This document shows, in pieces, positions 1-8,637 of a stretch of 64,000 nt of DNA. This stretch comes from Salinispora mooreana (GTDB lineage Bacteria > Actinomycetota > Actinomycetes > Mycobacteriales > Micromonosporaceae), in the NCBI RefSeq assembly GCF_000379065.1, contig NZ_KB900614.1:2694984-2758983 (forward strand), read 5' to 3'. Under the pieces are notes generated by a model, which was not told the origin of the DNA, searched no databases, and saw only the letters and a list, made by a program, of their open reading frames with translations. The translations under genes and the position numbers were made by a program. The stretch's first letter is position 1. Each line of letters begins with the position of its first letter.

Positions 1-542
1 GGGACCACCCGGTCGGCCAGCCCGATCCGGAGCGCCTCCGGCGCGTCCACCATCCGGCCCGACATGATCAGATCCTTGGCACGGGCCGGGCCAACCAGGC
101 GGGCCAGCCGCTGGGTGCCACCGGCGCCGGGAATGACGCCGAGCTTGATCTCCGGCTGGCCGAGCTTGGCGTCCTCGGCGACCACCCGCCAGTCGCAGGC
201 GAGGGCCAGCTCGCAGCCGCCGCCGAGGGCGTACCCGGTGATCGCGGCAACCACCGGCTTGGAAATCTGGGCGATCGCCCCCAGCGCGCTGGAGAGCGCG
301 ACCGCCCGCTCAGACATGTCCACGTAGGACATGTCGGCCATCTCCTTGATGTCCGCCCCGGCGGCGAAGACCCGCTCTCCGCCGTACACGATGACCGCGC
401 GGACCGCCGGGTCGCCGCCCGCCTGGGTCGCCGCGGCGCGCAGCTCCTCCTGCACCTGGGTGTTCAGCGCATTCATCGGCGGCCGCTCCAACCGGATGGT
501 GCCGATCCCGTCCTTGATCTCCAGCCGCACGAACTCGCCCAC
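1..542 (-). CDS. enoyl-CoA hydratase/isomerase (crotonase), 3' end outside window
   Basis: Crotonase-fold enzyme, expected to hydrate 2-trans-enoyl-CoA in beta-oxidation or a related acyl-CoA pathway in the cytoplasm. Reading leftwards, the protein opens VGEFVRLEIKDGIGTIRLER and shows the family landmarks in order: the oxyanion-hole segment AAGADIKEM, the YALGGGCELALACD helix and the PEIKLGVIPGAGGTQRL segment, with the two glutamates that serve catalysis in true hydratases. About 180 residues are present; the family usually has about 255-260, so roughly 75 C-terminal residues lie beyond base 1. GTG at 542 is preceded by GAGGG about 6 nt upstream; an in-frame GTG at 554 is the alternative. The exact substrate cannot be told from sequence. 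Confidence 0.85.
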   Translation of the reverse strand, partial: MGEFVRLEIKDGIGTIRLERPPMNALNTQVQEELRAAATQAGGDPAVRAVIVYGGERVFAAGADIKEMADMSYVDMSERAVALSSALGAIAQISKPVVAAITGYALGGGCELALACDWRVVAEDAKLGQPEIKLGVIPGAGGTQRLARLVGPARAKDLIMSGRMVDAPEALRIGLADRVV

Positions 543-639
543 GCTGTCCCTCACTTCCTCGTCGAAGTCGCGTGCCAACCTTACGGCCCGAGCGCTGGGG
601 CCGTAGTCTGGCGCCAGCCCCGGCACCGGGAGTTCCGAG

Positions 640-1173
640 ATGGTCACGCTTTATCACGATAAATCGATACACGTCACCTCCACGGCTGTCCAGGTCGTGG
701 ACCAGATCTTTCCGCTGGCCGAGATCAGCGCCGTGTGGCACCACCGTGGCAGCCGCTCCTGGCGAGTGCTGGCCGGCCGCGGCGCGATCGGCGCGGCCCT
801 GGCTGGTCCGCTGGTCGCCGCTGCGGCGGGCATCGCGCTCGCGCTCTGGCTCGGCCACTCCCCCACCGTCACCATCGCCATCATCGGCGCCTCGGTGCTG
901 GTCGGGCTCGCGGTCGGGCCGGTCGCCGACTTTCTCTTCGAACACCTGGACCGCTCGTACGCCCGGGGCAGCCGCCAGCTGGAGATCTGGATCCGCTGGC
1001 AGGGCCGGCCGATGCTGCTGCTGGCGACCGCAGACGCGGTGCGGTTCGGGCAGGTCTACCGAGCGCTACAGCGCGCCATCGAAGCCAGCCAGCCGGCTCC
1101 CCAGCCACCGCGCCGGCGGGGAGACCGGGCCGCTCCCGCGCCACCGGCCCGTAGCGGCCCGGCGCCACAGTAG
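640..1173 (+). CDS. DUF6232-type membrane protein
   Basis: Small protein of 177 residues that resembles the actinobacterial DUF6232 family; function unknown. It opens with a beta-rich segment (MVTLYHDKSIHVTSTAVQVV), followed by two hydrophobic helices at about residues 45-70 and 75-95. A conserved linker (HLDRSYARGSRQLEIW) and a segment LLLATADAVRFGQVYRALQRA follow, then a Pro/Arg-rich tail. It is followed 51 bp downstream by a clear paralogue with the same order of segments, so the two probably arose by tandem duplication. ATG at 640 follows a purine-rich stretch (GGGAGTTCCGAG). The family name is from memory; the membrane prediction is from hydrophobicity. Confidence 0.75.
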   Translation: MVTLYHDKSIHVTSTAVQVVDQIFPLAEISAVWHHRGSRSWRVLAGRGAIGAALAGPLVAAAAGIALALWLGHSPTVTIAIIGASVLVGLAVGPVADFLFEHLDRSYARGSRQLEIWIRWQGRPMLLLATADAVRFGQVYRALQRAIEASQPAPQPPRRRGDRAAPAPPARSGPAPQ

Positions 1174-1224
1174 GGGCCGGCCCGATCGGACCGACCCGCA
1201 CCGACCGACCCTCGGTTAGAGTTA

Positions 1225-1707
1225 GTGATGACCCTCTATTACCGGGACGACGCGGTGCAGGTGACCTCCGAGGCGATCCGGTCAGGCGGGCACCGGGTGC
1301 CGATAGCCGAGATCAGATACGTCTGGCACACGAAGGGGCGCACCACCCTCGCCGTCCGCGGGCGGCTGCTCAGCCGCAGTGTCCTGGTGCTGCTGTTGTC
1401 GCTGCCGCCCCTGGCGGCAGTGGTCTGCGCGCTCTCGCTGGTCTGGTCAGCGCCGGAGCGAGGGTGGCTGCCGGTGCTGCTCACCCTCGCCGGGTGCCTG
1501 CTACTCGCGCTGGCCGTGCTGCCCTTCCTGGAGATCCCGCTCGGCTGGCTGGACCGCTCCTACGAGCGGGGAAACCGCGTACACGAGCTGTGGGTGCAGG
1601 CGCAGGGCCACGAGCTGCTGCTCCTACGCACGCCGGACGCGCTCCGGTTTGGCCAGATCTACCGCGCCGTGCAGCGCGCCGTCGAACAGCAGCCCCACGA
1701 CCGGTGA
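1225..1707 (+). CDS. DUF6232-type membrane protein, tandem paralogue
   Basis: Paralogue of the preceding gene (160 residues). Shared landmarks are an N-terminal TLYYRDDAVQVTSEAIR strand region, PIAEIRYVWHTKG, two transmembrane helices (about residues 48-95), the linker WLDRSYERGNRVHELW and LLLRTPDALRFGQIYRAVQRA. It lacks the Pro/Arg-rich tail of its neighbour. GTG at 1225 and ATG at 1228 are adjacent and either may start translation; no strong Shine-Dalgarno is visible. It converges on the ribokinase gene. Function unknown. Confidence 0.75.
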   Translation: MMTLYYRDDAVQVTSEAIRSGGHRVPIAEIRYVWHTKGRTTLAVRGRLLSRSVLVLLLSLPPLAAVVCALSLVWSAPERGWLPVLLTLAGCLLLALAVLPFLEIPLGWLDRSYERGNRVHELWVQAQGHELLLLRTPDALRFGQIYRAVQRAVEQQPHDR

Positions 1708-1765
1708 CCTGGCGGCCAGCACCTCCCGACCGGACCACCTGCCATGGCGTGCGGTGCGGGCAGAG

Positions 1766-2662
1766 TCAGCCCGGCCGGTACAGCTCGTCGATCTCGTCCC
1801 GGCGGGGCAACGCCACCGAGGTGCCGAGCCGCCGGACGCACGCCGCGCCGGCGCCCGTCGCCCACCGCGCCGCATCCACCAGGTCGCGCCCCTCCCCCCA
1901 GCCGACCGCGAGCGCGGCCGAGAACGCGTCCCCGGCCGCCGTCGAGTCAACCGTCTCGACCGGCACCGCCGGGATGCGCACCCCGCCGCCATCCCGGTCG
2001 CCGTACCATGCGCCGGCGACGCCGAGAGTGAGCACCGCCCGGGGAGTCAGCTCCAGTAGGGCCTGCGGCTTGTCCCGGCCGTGACCGGTGAAGGTCTGCG
2101 CCTCGCTCTCGTTGACCACCAGCACGTCGGTGGCGGCGAAGAGCTCCGGCGGCACGGTCCGGGCGGGCGCGGCGTTGAGCACCACGCGGGTGCCGCCGGC
2201 CCGCGCCGCCACCGCCGCCTCGGTAACTGTCTCCACCGGGATCTCCAACTGGGCGACCAGCACATCCGCTTCACGTATCGCGGTCAGCTCCGGCTCGGTC
2301 AGCCCGGTCATCGTGGCGTTGGCGCCGGGACTGACCACGATGGCGTTCTCCCCCTCGGCATTGACCATCACCAGGGCGACCCCGGAGGCGCCGTACGCGA
2401 CCCGCAGTTGGCTGGTGTCCACTCCGGCCGCGGTGATGCGGGCGCGCAGGGTGACGCCGAAGGCGTCGGAGCCGATGGCGCCGAGGAACGTGCAGGCCGC
2501 GCCGGCCCGGGCCGCCGCGATGGCCTGGTTGGCACCCTTGCCGCCCGGCACCATGACGAAGTCCGCGCCGAGCAGCGTCTCCCCCGGTCGAGGCAGCGCC
2601 GCAGCGGTCGCCACGAGGTCCATGTTGGCGCTACCCAGGACAACCACCCGGGTCTGTGGCAT
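1766..2662 (-). CDS. rbsK: ribokinase (PfkB family)
   Basis: Phosphorylates D-ribose to ribose 5-phosphate with ATP. The 298-residue length is typical. It shows the substrate-binding N-terminus (GSANMDLVATAAALPRPGET), the PfkB signature GGKGANQAIAAARAG near residue 40, and the C-terminal signature DSTAAGDAFSAALAVGW with the catalytic aspartate in the anion-hole motif (A-A-G-D in place of the common G-A-G-D). No ribose transporter gene is adjacent, so it may serve nucleoside salvage. PfkB kinases can act on other sugars, so ribose specificity is inferred from overall resemblance. Confidence 0.88.
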   Translation of the reverse strand: MPQTRVVVLGSANMDLVATAAALPRPGETLLGADFVMVPGGKGANQAIAAARAGAACTFLGAIGSDAFGVTLRARITAAGVDTSQLRVAYGASGVALVMVNAEGENAIVVSPGANATMTGLTEPELTAIREADVLVAQLEIPVETVTEAAVAARAGGTRVVLNAAPARTVPPELFAATDVLVVNESEAQTFTGHGRDKPQALLELTPRAVLTLGVAGAWYGDRDGGGVRIPAVPVETVDSTAAGDAFSAALAVGWGEGRDLVDAARWATGAGAACVRRLGTSVALPRRDEIDELYRPG

Positions 2663-2736
2663 TGAGCACCTCCGGTTCTGCGGGTCGGGGGCCGCATCCC
2701 CACCCGGTCACGGCCCGGCGCGGGCCGGTCCGTGCC

Positions 2737-3573
2737 CTAACCGGCGCGGGCGGTGTAGCGGTCGCCGTGCCGCTCCAGCACCAGGGACAGCCCGAAGGTC
2801 TCGCTGAGATTCTCCCCGGTGAGGACATCGGCCAGCAGGCCCTGCGCCACCACGTCCCCGTCGCGCAGCAGCAGCGCGTGGGTGAAGCCGGGCGGGATCT
2901 CCTCCACGTGGTGGGTGACCAGCACCAACGCCGGGGCATCCGGGTCCGCCGCCAGCTCCGCGAGCCGGGCCACCAGCTCCTCACGGCCCCCGAGGTCAAG
3001 CCCGGCGGCGGGCTCGTCGAGCAGCAACAGCTCCGGGTCGGTCATCAACGCCCGGGCGATCTGCACCCGCTTGCGCTCGCCCTCGGAGAGGGTGCCGTAC
3101 CGGCGGTCCGCGAGGTCACCGACGCCGAGCTGGCCGAGCAGGGCTCGGGCCCGGGTCTCGTCGCCGCTGTCGTACTCCTCCCGCCAGCGGCCCACCACGG
3201 ACCAGGACGCGGTCACCACCACGTCCACGACCCGCTCCTCGGTGGGGATCCGCTCGGCGAGCGCTGCGGTGGAGAGCCCGATCCGCGTCCGCAGCTCGGT
3301 CAGGTCGGTACGACCGAGCAGCTCGCCCAACACGTGTGCGAGCCCGGCCGTCGGGTGCAGTCGACCACCGGCCAGGTTGAGCAGCGTGGTCTTACCGGCG
3401 CCGTTGGGACCGAGTACGACCCAGCGCTCGTCCAGCTCGACCTGCCAGTCAACGTCGTGCAGCAGGGCCGCACCAGCGCGGCGCACGGTCACGCCGTCGA
3501 GGCTGACCACCAGATCCGCGTCCACGGAGGCGGGGGCGGCACCGGAGAGGCCGGAGATCAAGGCACCAGTCAC
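2737..3573 (-). CDS. ABC transporter ATP-binding protein
   Basis: Nucleotide-binding subunit of an ABC system. Motifs in order: Walker A GPNGAGKTT, Q-loop region, signature LSEGERKRVQIARAL, Walker B LLLLDEPAAGLD and H-loop LVTHHVEEIP. The last block resembles stand-alone ATPases of the ModF/YlmA kind. No permease gene is next to it, so its partner is unknown. The reading frame is open for a further 36 codons upstream, but that stretch is not domain-like. I chose GTG at 3573 (protein begins VTGALISGLSG), which has GGAG just upstream; this gives 278 residues. Confidence 0.85.
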   Translation of the reverse strand: MTGALISGLSGAAPASVDADLVVSLDGVTVRRAGAALLHDVDWQVELDERWVVLGPNGAGKTTLLNLAGGRLHPTAGLAHVLGELLGRTDLTELRTRIGLSTAALAERIPTEERVVDVVVTASWSVVGRWREEYDSGDETRARALLGQLGVGDLADRRYGTLSEGERKRVQIARALMTDPELLLLDEPAAGLDLGGREELVARLAELAADPDAPALVLVTHHVEEIPPGFTHALLLRDGDVVAQGLLADVLTGENLSETFGLSLVLERHGDRYTARAG

Positions 3574-3693
3574 GACTCCATCCAACCACGCACCGGTGAG
3601 CCACACCCGGGCCCCCGACGTCGAGCTACCGGAGCGAAGCGCGGTCGACCGACGGAGCGTCGACCAACCGCACCGCCACACCGTCCCCGCCGG

Positions 3694-4869
3694 TCAGCTC
3701 GTCGTGGAGCCGAACACCTCGTCCCGCGCCGCCGCCAGGGCGGTGTGCAGCGCCCCGCGCAGAATCGGCTCCTCGGTCAGCCCGGTCGGCACCACCCGCG
3801 GCCGGACCAGAGCGATCGCCGCCACCTCTCGCTGCACTCTTTCGGCCAACGCCGCCCCGCCGGCCCCGCCGACCGCACCAGCCAGGACCACCAGCGGCGG
3901 ATCCAACACCACACAGGTACTGGCCACGCCGAGCGCGAGCCGACGGGCCAGCTCATCAAGCATCGGGGCACCCGCCGCGCCGTCGGCGACCGCCGCGGAG
4001 ACCCCACCGGCCGCCGTCTCGTCGGGATACCCGTGCTCCCGGGCCAGCGCGCGAACCGCCTCCGCGCCGACGAGCTGCTGGAACGCAGGCTTCGTACGAA
4101 GGGCAGCGGTACGCGGGATCGGCACCCCGGGCACCGGCAGCCAGCCGATCTCTCCGGCGGCGCCGGTGCTGCCGTGGTGCAGCCGCCCGCCGATCACGAT
4201 CGCCAGGCCGATCCCGGCATCCACCCAGGCCAGGACGAAGTCAGCGACGCCCTGCGCCGCTCCCGACCGCGCCTCGGCCATCGCCACCAGGTTGACGTCG
4301 TTCTCGAAGACCACGGGGGTGTGCAGGTCGTCCCGAAGCGCGCCGAGCAGGCCGGCGTGCCACCGCGGTAGGTTGAACGCGAACGTGATGTCACCACTGG
4401 TCGGGTTGACGAGACCGGGGGCGCCGAGGACGACCCGGCGTACGGTCGACAGCGGCGCCTCAGCGCTGCTCGCGGCCGCAACGACGGCGTTGTGCACCAC
4501 GCCGAACGGGTCGTCGGTATCGCCAGTTGACTGTTCGGAGCGGCCGACCACCTCCCCGGTGATGTCCGCACAGGCAGCGACCACCCGTTCGGCCCCGAAG
4601 TCCACCCCGACCACGTGGGCGCTGCCCGGCCGGACGGCATACAGCTGGGCGTTGGGACCTCGCCCGCCCGCCTGCTCACCGACCCGCGCGACCAACCCCC
4701 GCTCCTCGAGCCGCTCGACCAGCTGGGAGGCGGTCACCTTGGACAGACCGGTCAGCTCGCCCAGCCGCGCTCGGGTCAACGGGCCCTGCTCCAGCAGCAA
4801 CTCCAGCGCCGCGCGGTCATTGAGTGCCCGCAACAGGCGGGGGGTGCCGGGGAGCCGGGTCATAGTCAT
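3694..4869 (-). CDS. ROK-family transcriptional regulator
   Basis: Repressor of the ROK (NagC/XylR) type, about 391 residues. An N-terminal winged helix-turn-helix (about residues 12-60, containing TRARLGELTGLSKVTASQLV) precedes a ROK sugar-kinase-like domain that begins VVGVDFGAERVVAACADI. It keeps glycine-rich nucleotide-fold segments (GAPGLVNPTSG, GAAGEIGWLPVPG), but I see no clear zinc-binding cysteine cluster. ATG at 4869 follows GAGGA with 5-nt spacing; the frame stays open further upstream without domain content. It lies next to the ABC ATPase and ribokinase genes on the same strand, which suggests sugar-related control. The inducer is unknown. Confidence 0.85.
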   Translation of the reverse strand: MTMTRLPGTPRLLRALNDRAALELLLEQGPLTRARLGELTGLSKVTASQLVERLEERGLVARVGEQAGGRGPNAQLYAVRPGSAHVVGVDFGAERVVAACADITGEVVGRSEQSTGDTDDPFGVVHNAVVAAASSAEAPLSTVRRVVLGAPGLVNPTSGDITFAFNLPRWHAGLLGALRDDLHTPVVFENDVNLVAMAEARSGAAQGVADFVLAWVDAGIGLAIVIGGRLHHGSTGAAGEIGWLPVPGVPIPRTAALRTKPAFQQLVGAEAVRALAREHGYPDETAAGGVSAAVADGAAGAPMLDELARRLALGVASTCVVLDPPLVVLAGAVGGAGGAALAERVQREVAAIALVRPRVVPTGLTEEPILRGALHTALAAARDEVFGSTTS

Positions 4870-5445
4870 GCCAGTCCTCGAGTTTTTCATAACCAGCCAC
4901 GCGCAACGACGAAAGAGGTAACCGTAGCGTAACGACCACCGACGGAGTGGGTAGTCGACCGTATCGACGGGGAGGCAGGGAGCATATGAGACCGGATCCA
5001 GGAATTCGCCGCGTCGCGCCGGGCACCCCGCTCGCCGCCTACCGGGCCCGATCCCCGCACAGTGGGCAGTCGTAGGAGATGTCACCCGCCTCGGGCACGC
5101 GACCGGAAGCCCGCACCCCGGCAACGCCGCACGCCCCCGTCTTCAGCTGCTGCCCGTATCCCTTGGAATAGATCGCCTAGTACGCTCCGTCACCGTTCGC
5201 CTCAGCCGGTCGTGCAGCTTTTACTGCAGGTCAAAGTCCAGTTTTCGACACACCAACACCTCCGAGCACCCCTTGCCTACCCGCCGCTAAATACGTAGCG
5301 TCACAACTGCATCCGGCGATCCGCCCCCGGGCGGCCGGCGGGGGCCTGGGGGAAGGACGCGGACCGGGGTTCCGGCCCGGGAAATCCGGTCCGCGCCCTA
5401 CCCACTCCCGGTGGCACGAGTCGGCCGGTCAGCCCGGGTAGACCC
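4870..5445. other. intergenic region, no convincing gene
   Basis: About 575 bp upstream of the ROK gene. The open frames here are composition artefacts (Arg/Pro-rich). I see no tRNA, clear operator or repeat. It should contain the ROK promoter, and its left side is somewhat richer in A+T near 4890-4925. Confidence 0.5.
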
Positions 5446-5628
5446 CACACGACCGCCAGCCCGATCGGGGAACCCGGCCGCCGCGGCCACCCGGGCCGAC
5501 GCCGCGTTCCGCCGACTGTGCAGGTACGTCGGCGCCGCCCCCTCGGTGAGAACGTGGCGCGCCGCCTGGGCGACCAGCCGACGGGACGAGCCGACGGGAC
5601 GAACCCCGGGCCAGCCGGCCACTGCCCC
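5446..5628 (-). pseudogene. GNAT acetyltransferase remnant (C-terminal part)
   Basis: One minus-strand frame contains a stretch reading SRRLVAQAARHVLTEG, then TYLHSRRNAASARVAAAAGF and PDRAG. This matches the acetyl-CoA-binding and terminal helices of GNAT enzymes (FR47-like), where an R/L-x-L-V helix is followed by an N-x-x-S-x-R-x-x-x-x-x-G-F element. No start or N-terminal half of such an enzyme precedes it, and the flanking residues are low-complexity. I read it as the decayed 3' end of an acetyltransferase gene. Confidence 0.5.
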
Positions 5629-5821
5629 AGCCAGGTGGTCAGGTGCAGGTGACGCCGACGGCCGCCCATCGCACTCCTTCGAGGCCTGCTCGTCGCGCGC
5701 CGTACGCGCAGCCGGGGTGCCCCACGGGTCGCGGGCCACCGCCGCTGGTGACGGCCGTAACCGCCTCGCAAGATCTTAGCTGATCGTCGCGGCTACGCTG
5801 GGCAACGACGAGGGAGGCCCG

Positions 5822-6514
5822 GTGACGCAACGGGTACTGGTCGTTGACGACGACAGGACAGTCAGTGACGTGGTCTGTCGCTACCTGGTTCACGCCGGCT
5901 ACCAGGTGCGGCACGTCGGGGACGGCGACTCGGCGCTTGCCGCGGTCGCCGCCGAACCGCCGGACCTGGTTGTGCTCGATCTGATGCTGCCCGGGCTCGA
6001 CGGCCTGGAGGTGTGCCGGCGGCTACGGGCCACCCCGGGCGGGGTGCCCATCATCATGCTCACCGCGCGCGGCGACGAGGCTGACCGTGTCCTCGGGCTG
6101 CAGCTTGGTGCCGACGACTACCTCGGCAAGCCGTTCTCGCCCAGGGAGTTGGTGCTGCGGGTCGGGTCGGTACTGCGGCGCAGCGGTGAGCCCCGGACGG
6201 CACCGGCCACCGTGCTCCGCGACGACGCCCTCGTGGTCGAGACCGGCCCCCGGATGGCCCGGCTGCACGGCCACGAACTGACCCTCACCGTGCGCGAGTT
6301 CGACCTGCTGGTGTACCTGATGCGACACCCCGCCCGGGCGTTGGGCCGGGCCGAGCTGTTGGAGCGGGTGTGGGGCTGGAACTTCGGCGACCAGTCAACG
6401 GTGACCGTCCATGTGCGGCGGCTACGGGAGAAGGTGGAGGTCGATCCCGCCAACCCGCGCCGAATCGTGACGGTCTGGGGCATCGGCTACCGATACGAGC
6501 CGACCGATGCGTGA
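5822..6514 (+). CDS. OmpR/PhoB-type response regulator
   Basis: Response regulator of 230 residues. The receiver domain (residues 1-115) has the acidic pocket D9/D10/D11, the phospho-acceptor D53 (in VVLDLMLPG), the switch T81 and K103 (GKPFS). The C-terminal winged-helix domain (about 130-228) carries LTVREFDLLVYLMRHPARAL and ends with VTVWGIGYRYEP. GTG at 5822 has a strong GAGGGAGG Shine-Dalgarno. The gene overlaps the following histidine kinase by 8 nt, so the two are one operon and a cognate pair. Target genes are unknown. Confidence 0.93.
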   Translation: MTQRVLVVDDDRTVSDVVCRYLVHAGYQVRHVGDGDSALAAVAAEPPDLVVLDLMLPGLDGLEVCRRLRATPGGVPIIMLTARGDEADRVLGLQLGADDYLGKPFSPRELVLRVGSVLRRSGEPRTAPATVLRDDALVVETGPRMARLHGHELTLTVREFDLLVYLMRHPARALGRAELLERVWGWNFGDQSTVTVHVRRLREKVEVDPANPRRIVTVWGIGYRYEPTDA

Positions 6515-7538
6515 CCTGGCGCTGATCTTCGCGTTCGCACTCGGTCCGGCGCTCTGCGTCGGCGCGGTCGGCGCGCTCACCCTGCGCCTGCTGCGCGGAC
6601 GCTCGGTGACCGTACACATCGTCACCCTGCTGGTCGTCGCGGTGACCGCAGTGGTCGCCGCGGTGGCCATGGTCGCCGACCAGATGTTCCTCTCCCCGCA
6701 TGACCGGAACGTGGTGCTGATCACGGTGGCGGCGGCGGCCATGGTGAGCCTCACGGTCGGCTGGCTCTTCGGGCGCCGCCTGGCCGCCGCCGCGGTCTGG
6801 GCGGACCAGGCCCGGCAGCGGGAACGCCAGATCGAACAGGGTCGGCGGGATCTCGTCGCCTGGGTGTCGCACGACCTGCGGACCCCGCTGGCCGGGCTGC
6901 GCGCGATGGCCGAGGCGCTGGAGGACCGGGTGGTTGACGATCCCGCGACAGTGAGCGAGTACCACCGCCGGATCCGGGTGGAGACCGATCGGATGACCCG
7001 GCTGGTGGACGACCTCTTTGAGCTCTCCCGAATCAACGCCGGCGCCCTGCGCCTGACCCTGTCGGCGGTGCCCCTGGGCGATGTCGTGTCGGACGCCGTC
7101 GCCAGCACCGCACCGCTGGCAGCCGCCTGCCGAGTCCGCCTGCTGGCACCCGACTCGGGCTGGCCGACCGTCCTGGCCAGTGAGCCCGAGCTGGCCCGGG
7201 TGGTGGGGAACCTCCTGCTCAACGCCGTCCGCTACACCCCGTCGGAGGGGACCGTCCGGGTCGAGGCCGGGACGGACACCGACTGGGCGTGGCTGGCCGT
7301 GGCGGACACCTGCGGCGGCATCCCCGAGGCGGACCTACCCCGCGTCTTCGAGGTCGCCTTCCGCGGCGAGCGAGCCCGCACCCCCCGCCCCAGCACCGGG
7401 GAGATGGCCAGCTCCGGAGGGCTGGGACTGGCGATCGTCCGAGGGTTGGTCGAGGCGCACGGCGGCCGGGTGCAGGTCCGCAACACCAGCGGTGGGTGTC
7501 GGTTCGAGATCCGGCTACCTCTTCCGGGAACCGCCTAG
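6507..7538 (+). CDS. two-component sensor histidine kinase
   Basis: Membrane histidine kinase, 343 residues. Two to three N-terminal membrane segments (about 5-27, 33-60, 68-90) are linked by a very short extracytoplasmic loop, so sensing probably happens in or near the membrane. A HAMP-like/coiled linker leads to the H-box VSHDLRTPLAGL with H122, an N-box NLLLNAVRYTP, a G1-like DTCGGIPEADLP and G2 GLGLAIV. The start overlaps the response regulator gene. The stimulus cannot be deduced. Confidence 0.93.
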   Translation: MRDLALIFAFALGPALCVGAVGALTLRLLRGRSVTVHIVTLLVVAVTAVVAAVAMVADQMFLSPHDRNVVLITVAAAAMVSLTVGWLFGRRLAAAAVWADQARQRERQIEQGRRDLVAWVSHDLRTPLAGLRAMAEALEDRVVDDPATVSEYHRRIRVETDRMTRLVDDLFELSRINAGALRLTLSAVPLGDVVSDAVASTAPLAAACRVRLLAPDSGWPTVLASEPELARVVGNLLLNAVRYTPSEGTVRVEAGTDTDWAWLAVADTCGGIPEADLPRVFEVAFRGERARTPRPSTGEMASSGGLGLAIVRGLVEAHGGRVQVRNTSGGCRFEIRLPLPGTA

Positions 7539-7605
7539 CACCAGCACCATCGACTGTTACCACTATCTTAAATAGACGTACACCATTCCCTGGCACGCTG
7601 GGGCC

Positions 7606-7782
7606 ATGCCGAACCAGCCGCAGAACCGCCGCCACCACGACTCCAGGGCACTCTGGCCCACCGCCTGGATTGCCGCGGAGCGCCTACCGGCCCAACCACC
7701 ACACCGCGGCACCCGCGCCTCGCCGCTGCTCACCTGGGTTGAGCTGAACCGCCGGCCCACCGGCGACCCCAACGCCCACTGA
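7606..7782 (+). CDS. small hypothetical protein (58 aa)
   Basis: Short open frame starting ATG at 7606 (MPNQPQNRRHHDSRALWPTA) and ending AH before TGA. It is rich in Arg, Pro and His, has no signal peptide or membrane segment, and I do not recognise it. It sits between the kinase and the next gene on the same strand. No strong ribosome binding site is visible, so it may not be translated. Confidence 0.35.
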   Translation: MPNQPQNRRHHDSRALWPTAWIAAERLPAQPPHRGTRASPLLTWVELNRRPTGDPNAH

Positions 7783-7925
7783 CCAACCGTCGGCCCGCCG
7801 GGGCGGCACCGGGGATCAACACCACCGCCCCGCACCGACCGGCGAGCCGACGCCGGCATTCGCACACCTGTCGGGTAACGTCTGCTGGTCCTCCAGACCG
7901 GCCTACGACAGGAGAAGTTCCGCGC

Positions 7926-8444
7926 ATGGGCAAGAAGACGATCCGCGTCTCCGACTTCAGCGGCCGGGTGCTCCAGCCCGACGACGAGACCACCCGGGTG
8001 GTCGTCCTGGAGCATCCGGACCTGGTGGCCGGGCCCGTACAGTTGGACGCCACCCCGGCCGAGGTGGAGAACATCGACGACGCGGCCCTGGATGTCGCGA
8101 TCGTGGAGATCCACGACAGCCACGGTGGGGGCGAGCCACGCCGGGTCGTCCTGACCGCCAGCGAGTTCGACGCGATGGCCACCGACACACCGATGGCGCA
8201 GCTACTGCGGACCGCCGAGCGGGTTCGCCCGCCGAAGACCCGCCGCGCCGCCGAGAAGGTCGACTACGGCACCATCGAGCACGCGGGCCGGCCGCACCGG
8301 GGCCGGGTCACCGAGGAGGAGGCCCGGCTCGTACGGGAGCGGCTGGACGAGGTCAACAAGCGCCTCGCCGACTCCGGCGTACGCCAGATCGACCCGACTG
8401 ATCCGGAGCACGCCGCCCGGTACGGCTTCCCCACCCAGGACTGA
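7926..8444 (+). CDS. conserved hypothetical protein
   Basis: Soluble acidic/basic protein of 172 residues with no signal or membrane segment. It begins MGKKTIRVSDFSGRVLQPDD, with a beta-rich N-terminal half and a helical, charged C-terminal half (EEEARLVRERLDEVNKRLADSG) ending IDPTDPEHAARYGF. ATG at 7926 follows AGGAGAAG. Codon use is normal for a resident gene. A perfect hairpin follows the stop. I do not recognise the family and propose no function. Confidence 0.75.
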   Translation: MGKKTIRVSDFSGRVLQPDDETTRVVVLEHPDLVAGPVQLDATPAEVENIDDAALDVAIVEIHDSHGGGEPRRVVLTASEFDAMATDTPMAQLLRTAERVRPPKTRRAAEKVDYGTIEHAGRPHRGRVTEEEARLVRERLDEVNKRLADSGVRQIDPTDPEHAARYGFPTQD

Positions 8445-8462
8445 CCCAGCTCGTTTCCGGCG

Positions 8463-8500
8463 GGTGGGGTCGGGGCGACGAGCGTCGCCCCGACCCCACC
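8463..8500. terminator. perfect 17-bp hairpin terminator
   Basis: Bases 8463-8479 and 8484-8500 form a perfect 17-bp stem (arm GGTGGGGTCGGGGCGAC) with a 4-nt loop, starting 18 nt after the upstream stop. There is no U-tract, as is common in actinomycetes. Confidence 0.75.
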
Positions 8501-8637
8501 GCCCGGGGACCTCCCCGCTCCAGCCCGACCGCCCCGCCTCGACCGCCCGTTTGGCGCGGTGACCGGCGCTGGTACGCCGACCGCGTGGGGCCGGCGGGGC
8601 TGGGTCAGCTGTCGGCGTTTCGGCGAAGGGATACCGT

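Noticed and set aside
5301..5771. 156-residue minus-strand frame
   Set aside because: Arg/Pro/Gly-rich with no domain; the GNAT remnant lies in a different frame of the same stretch.
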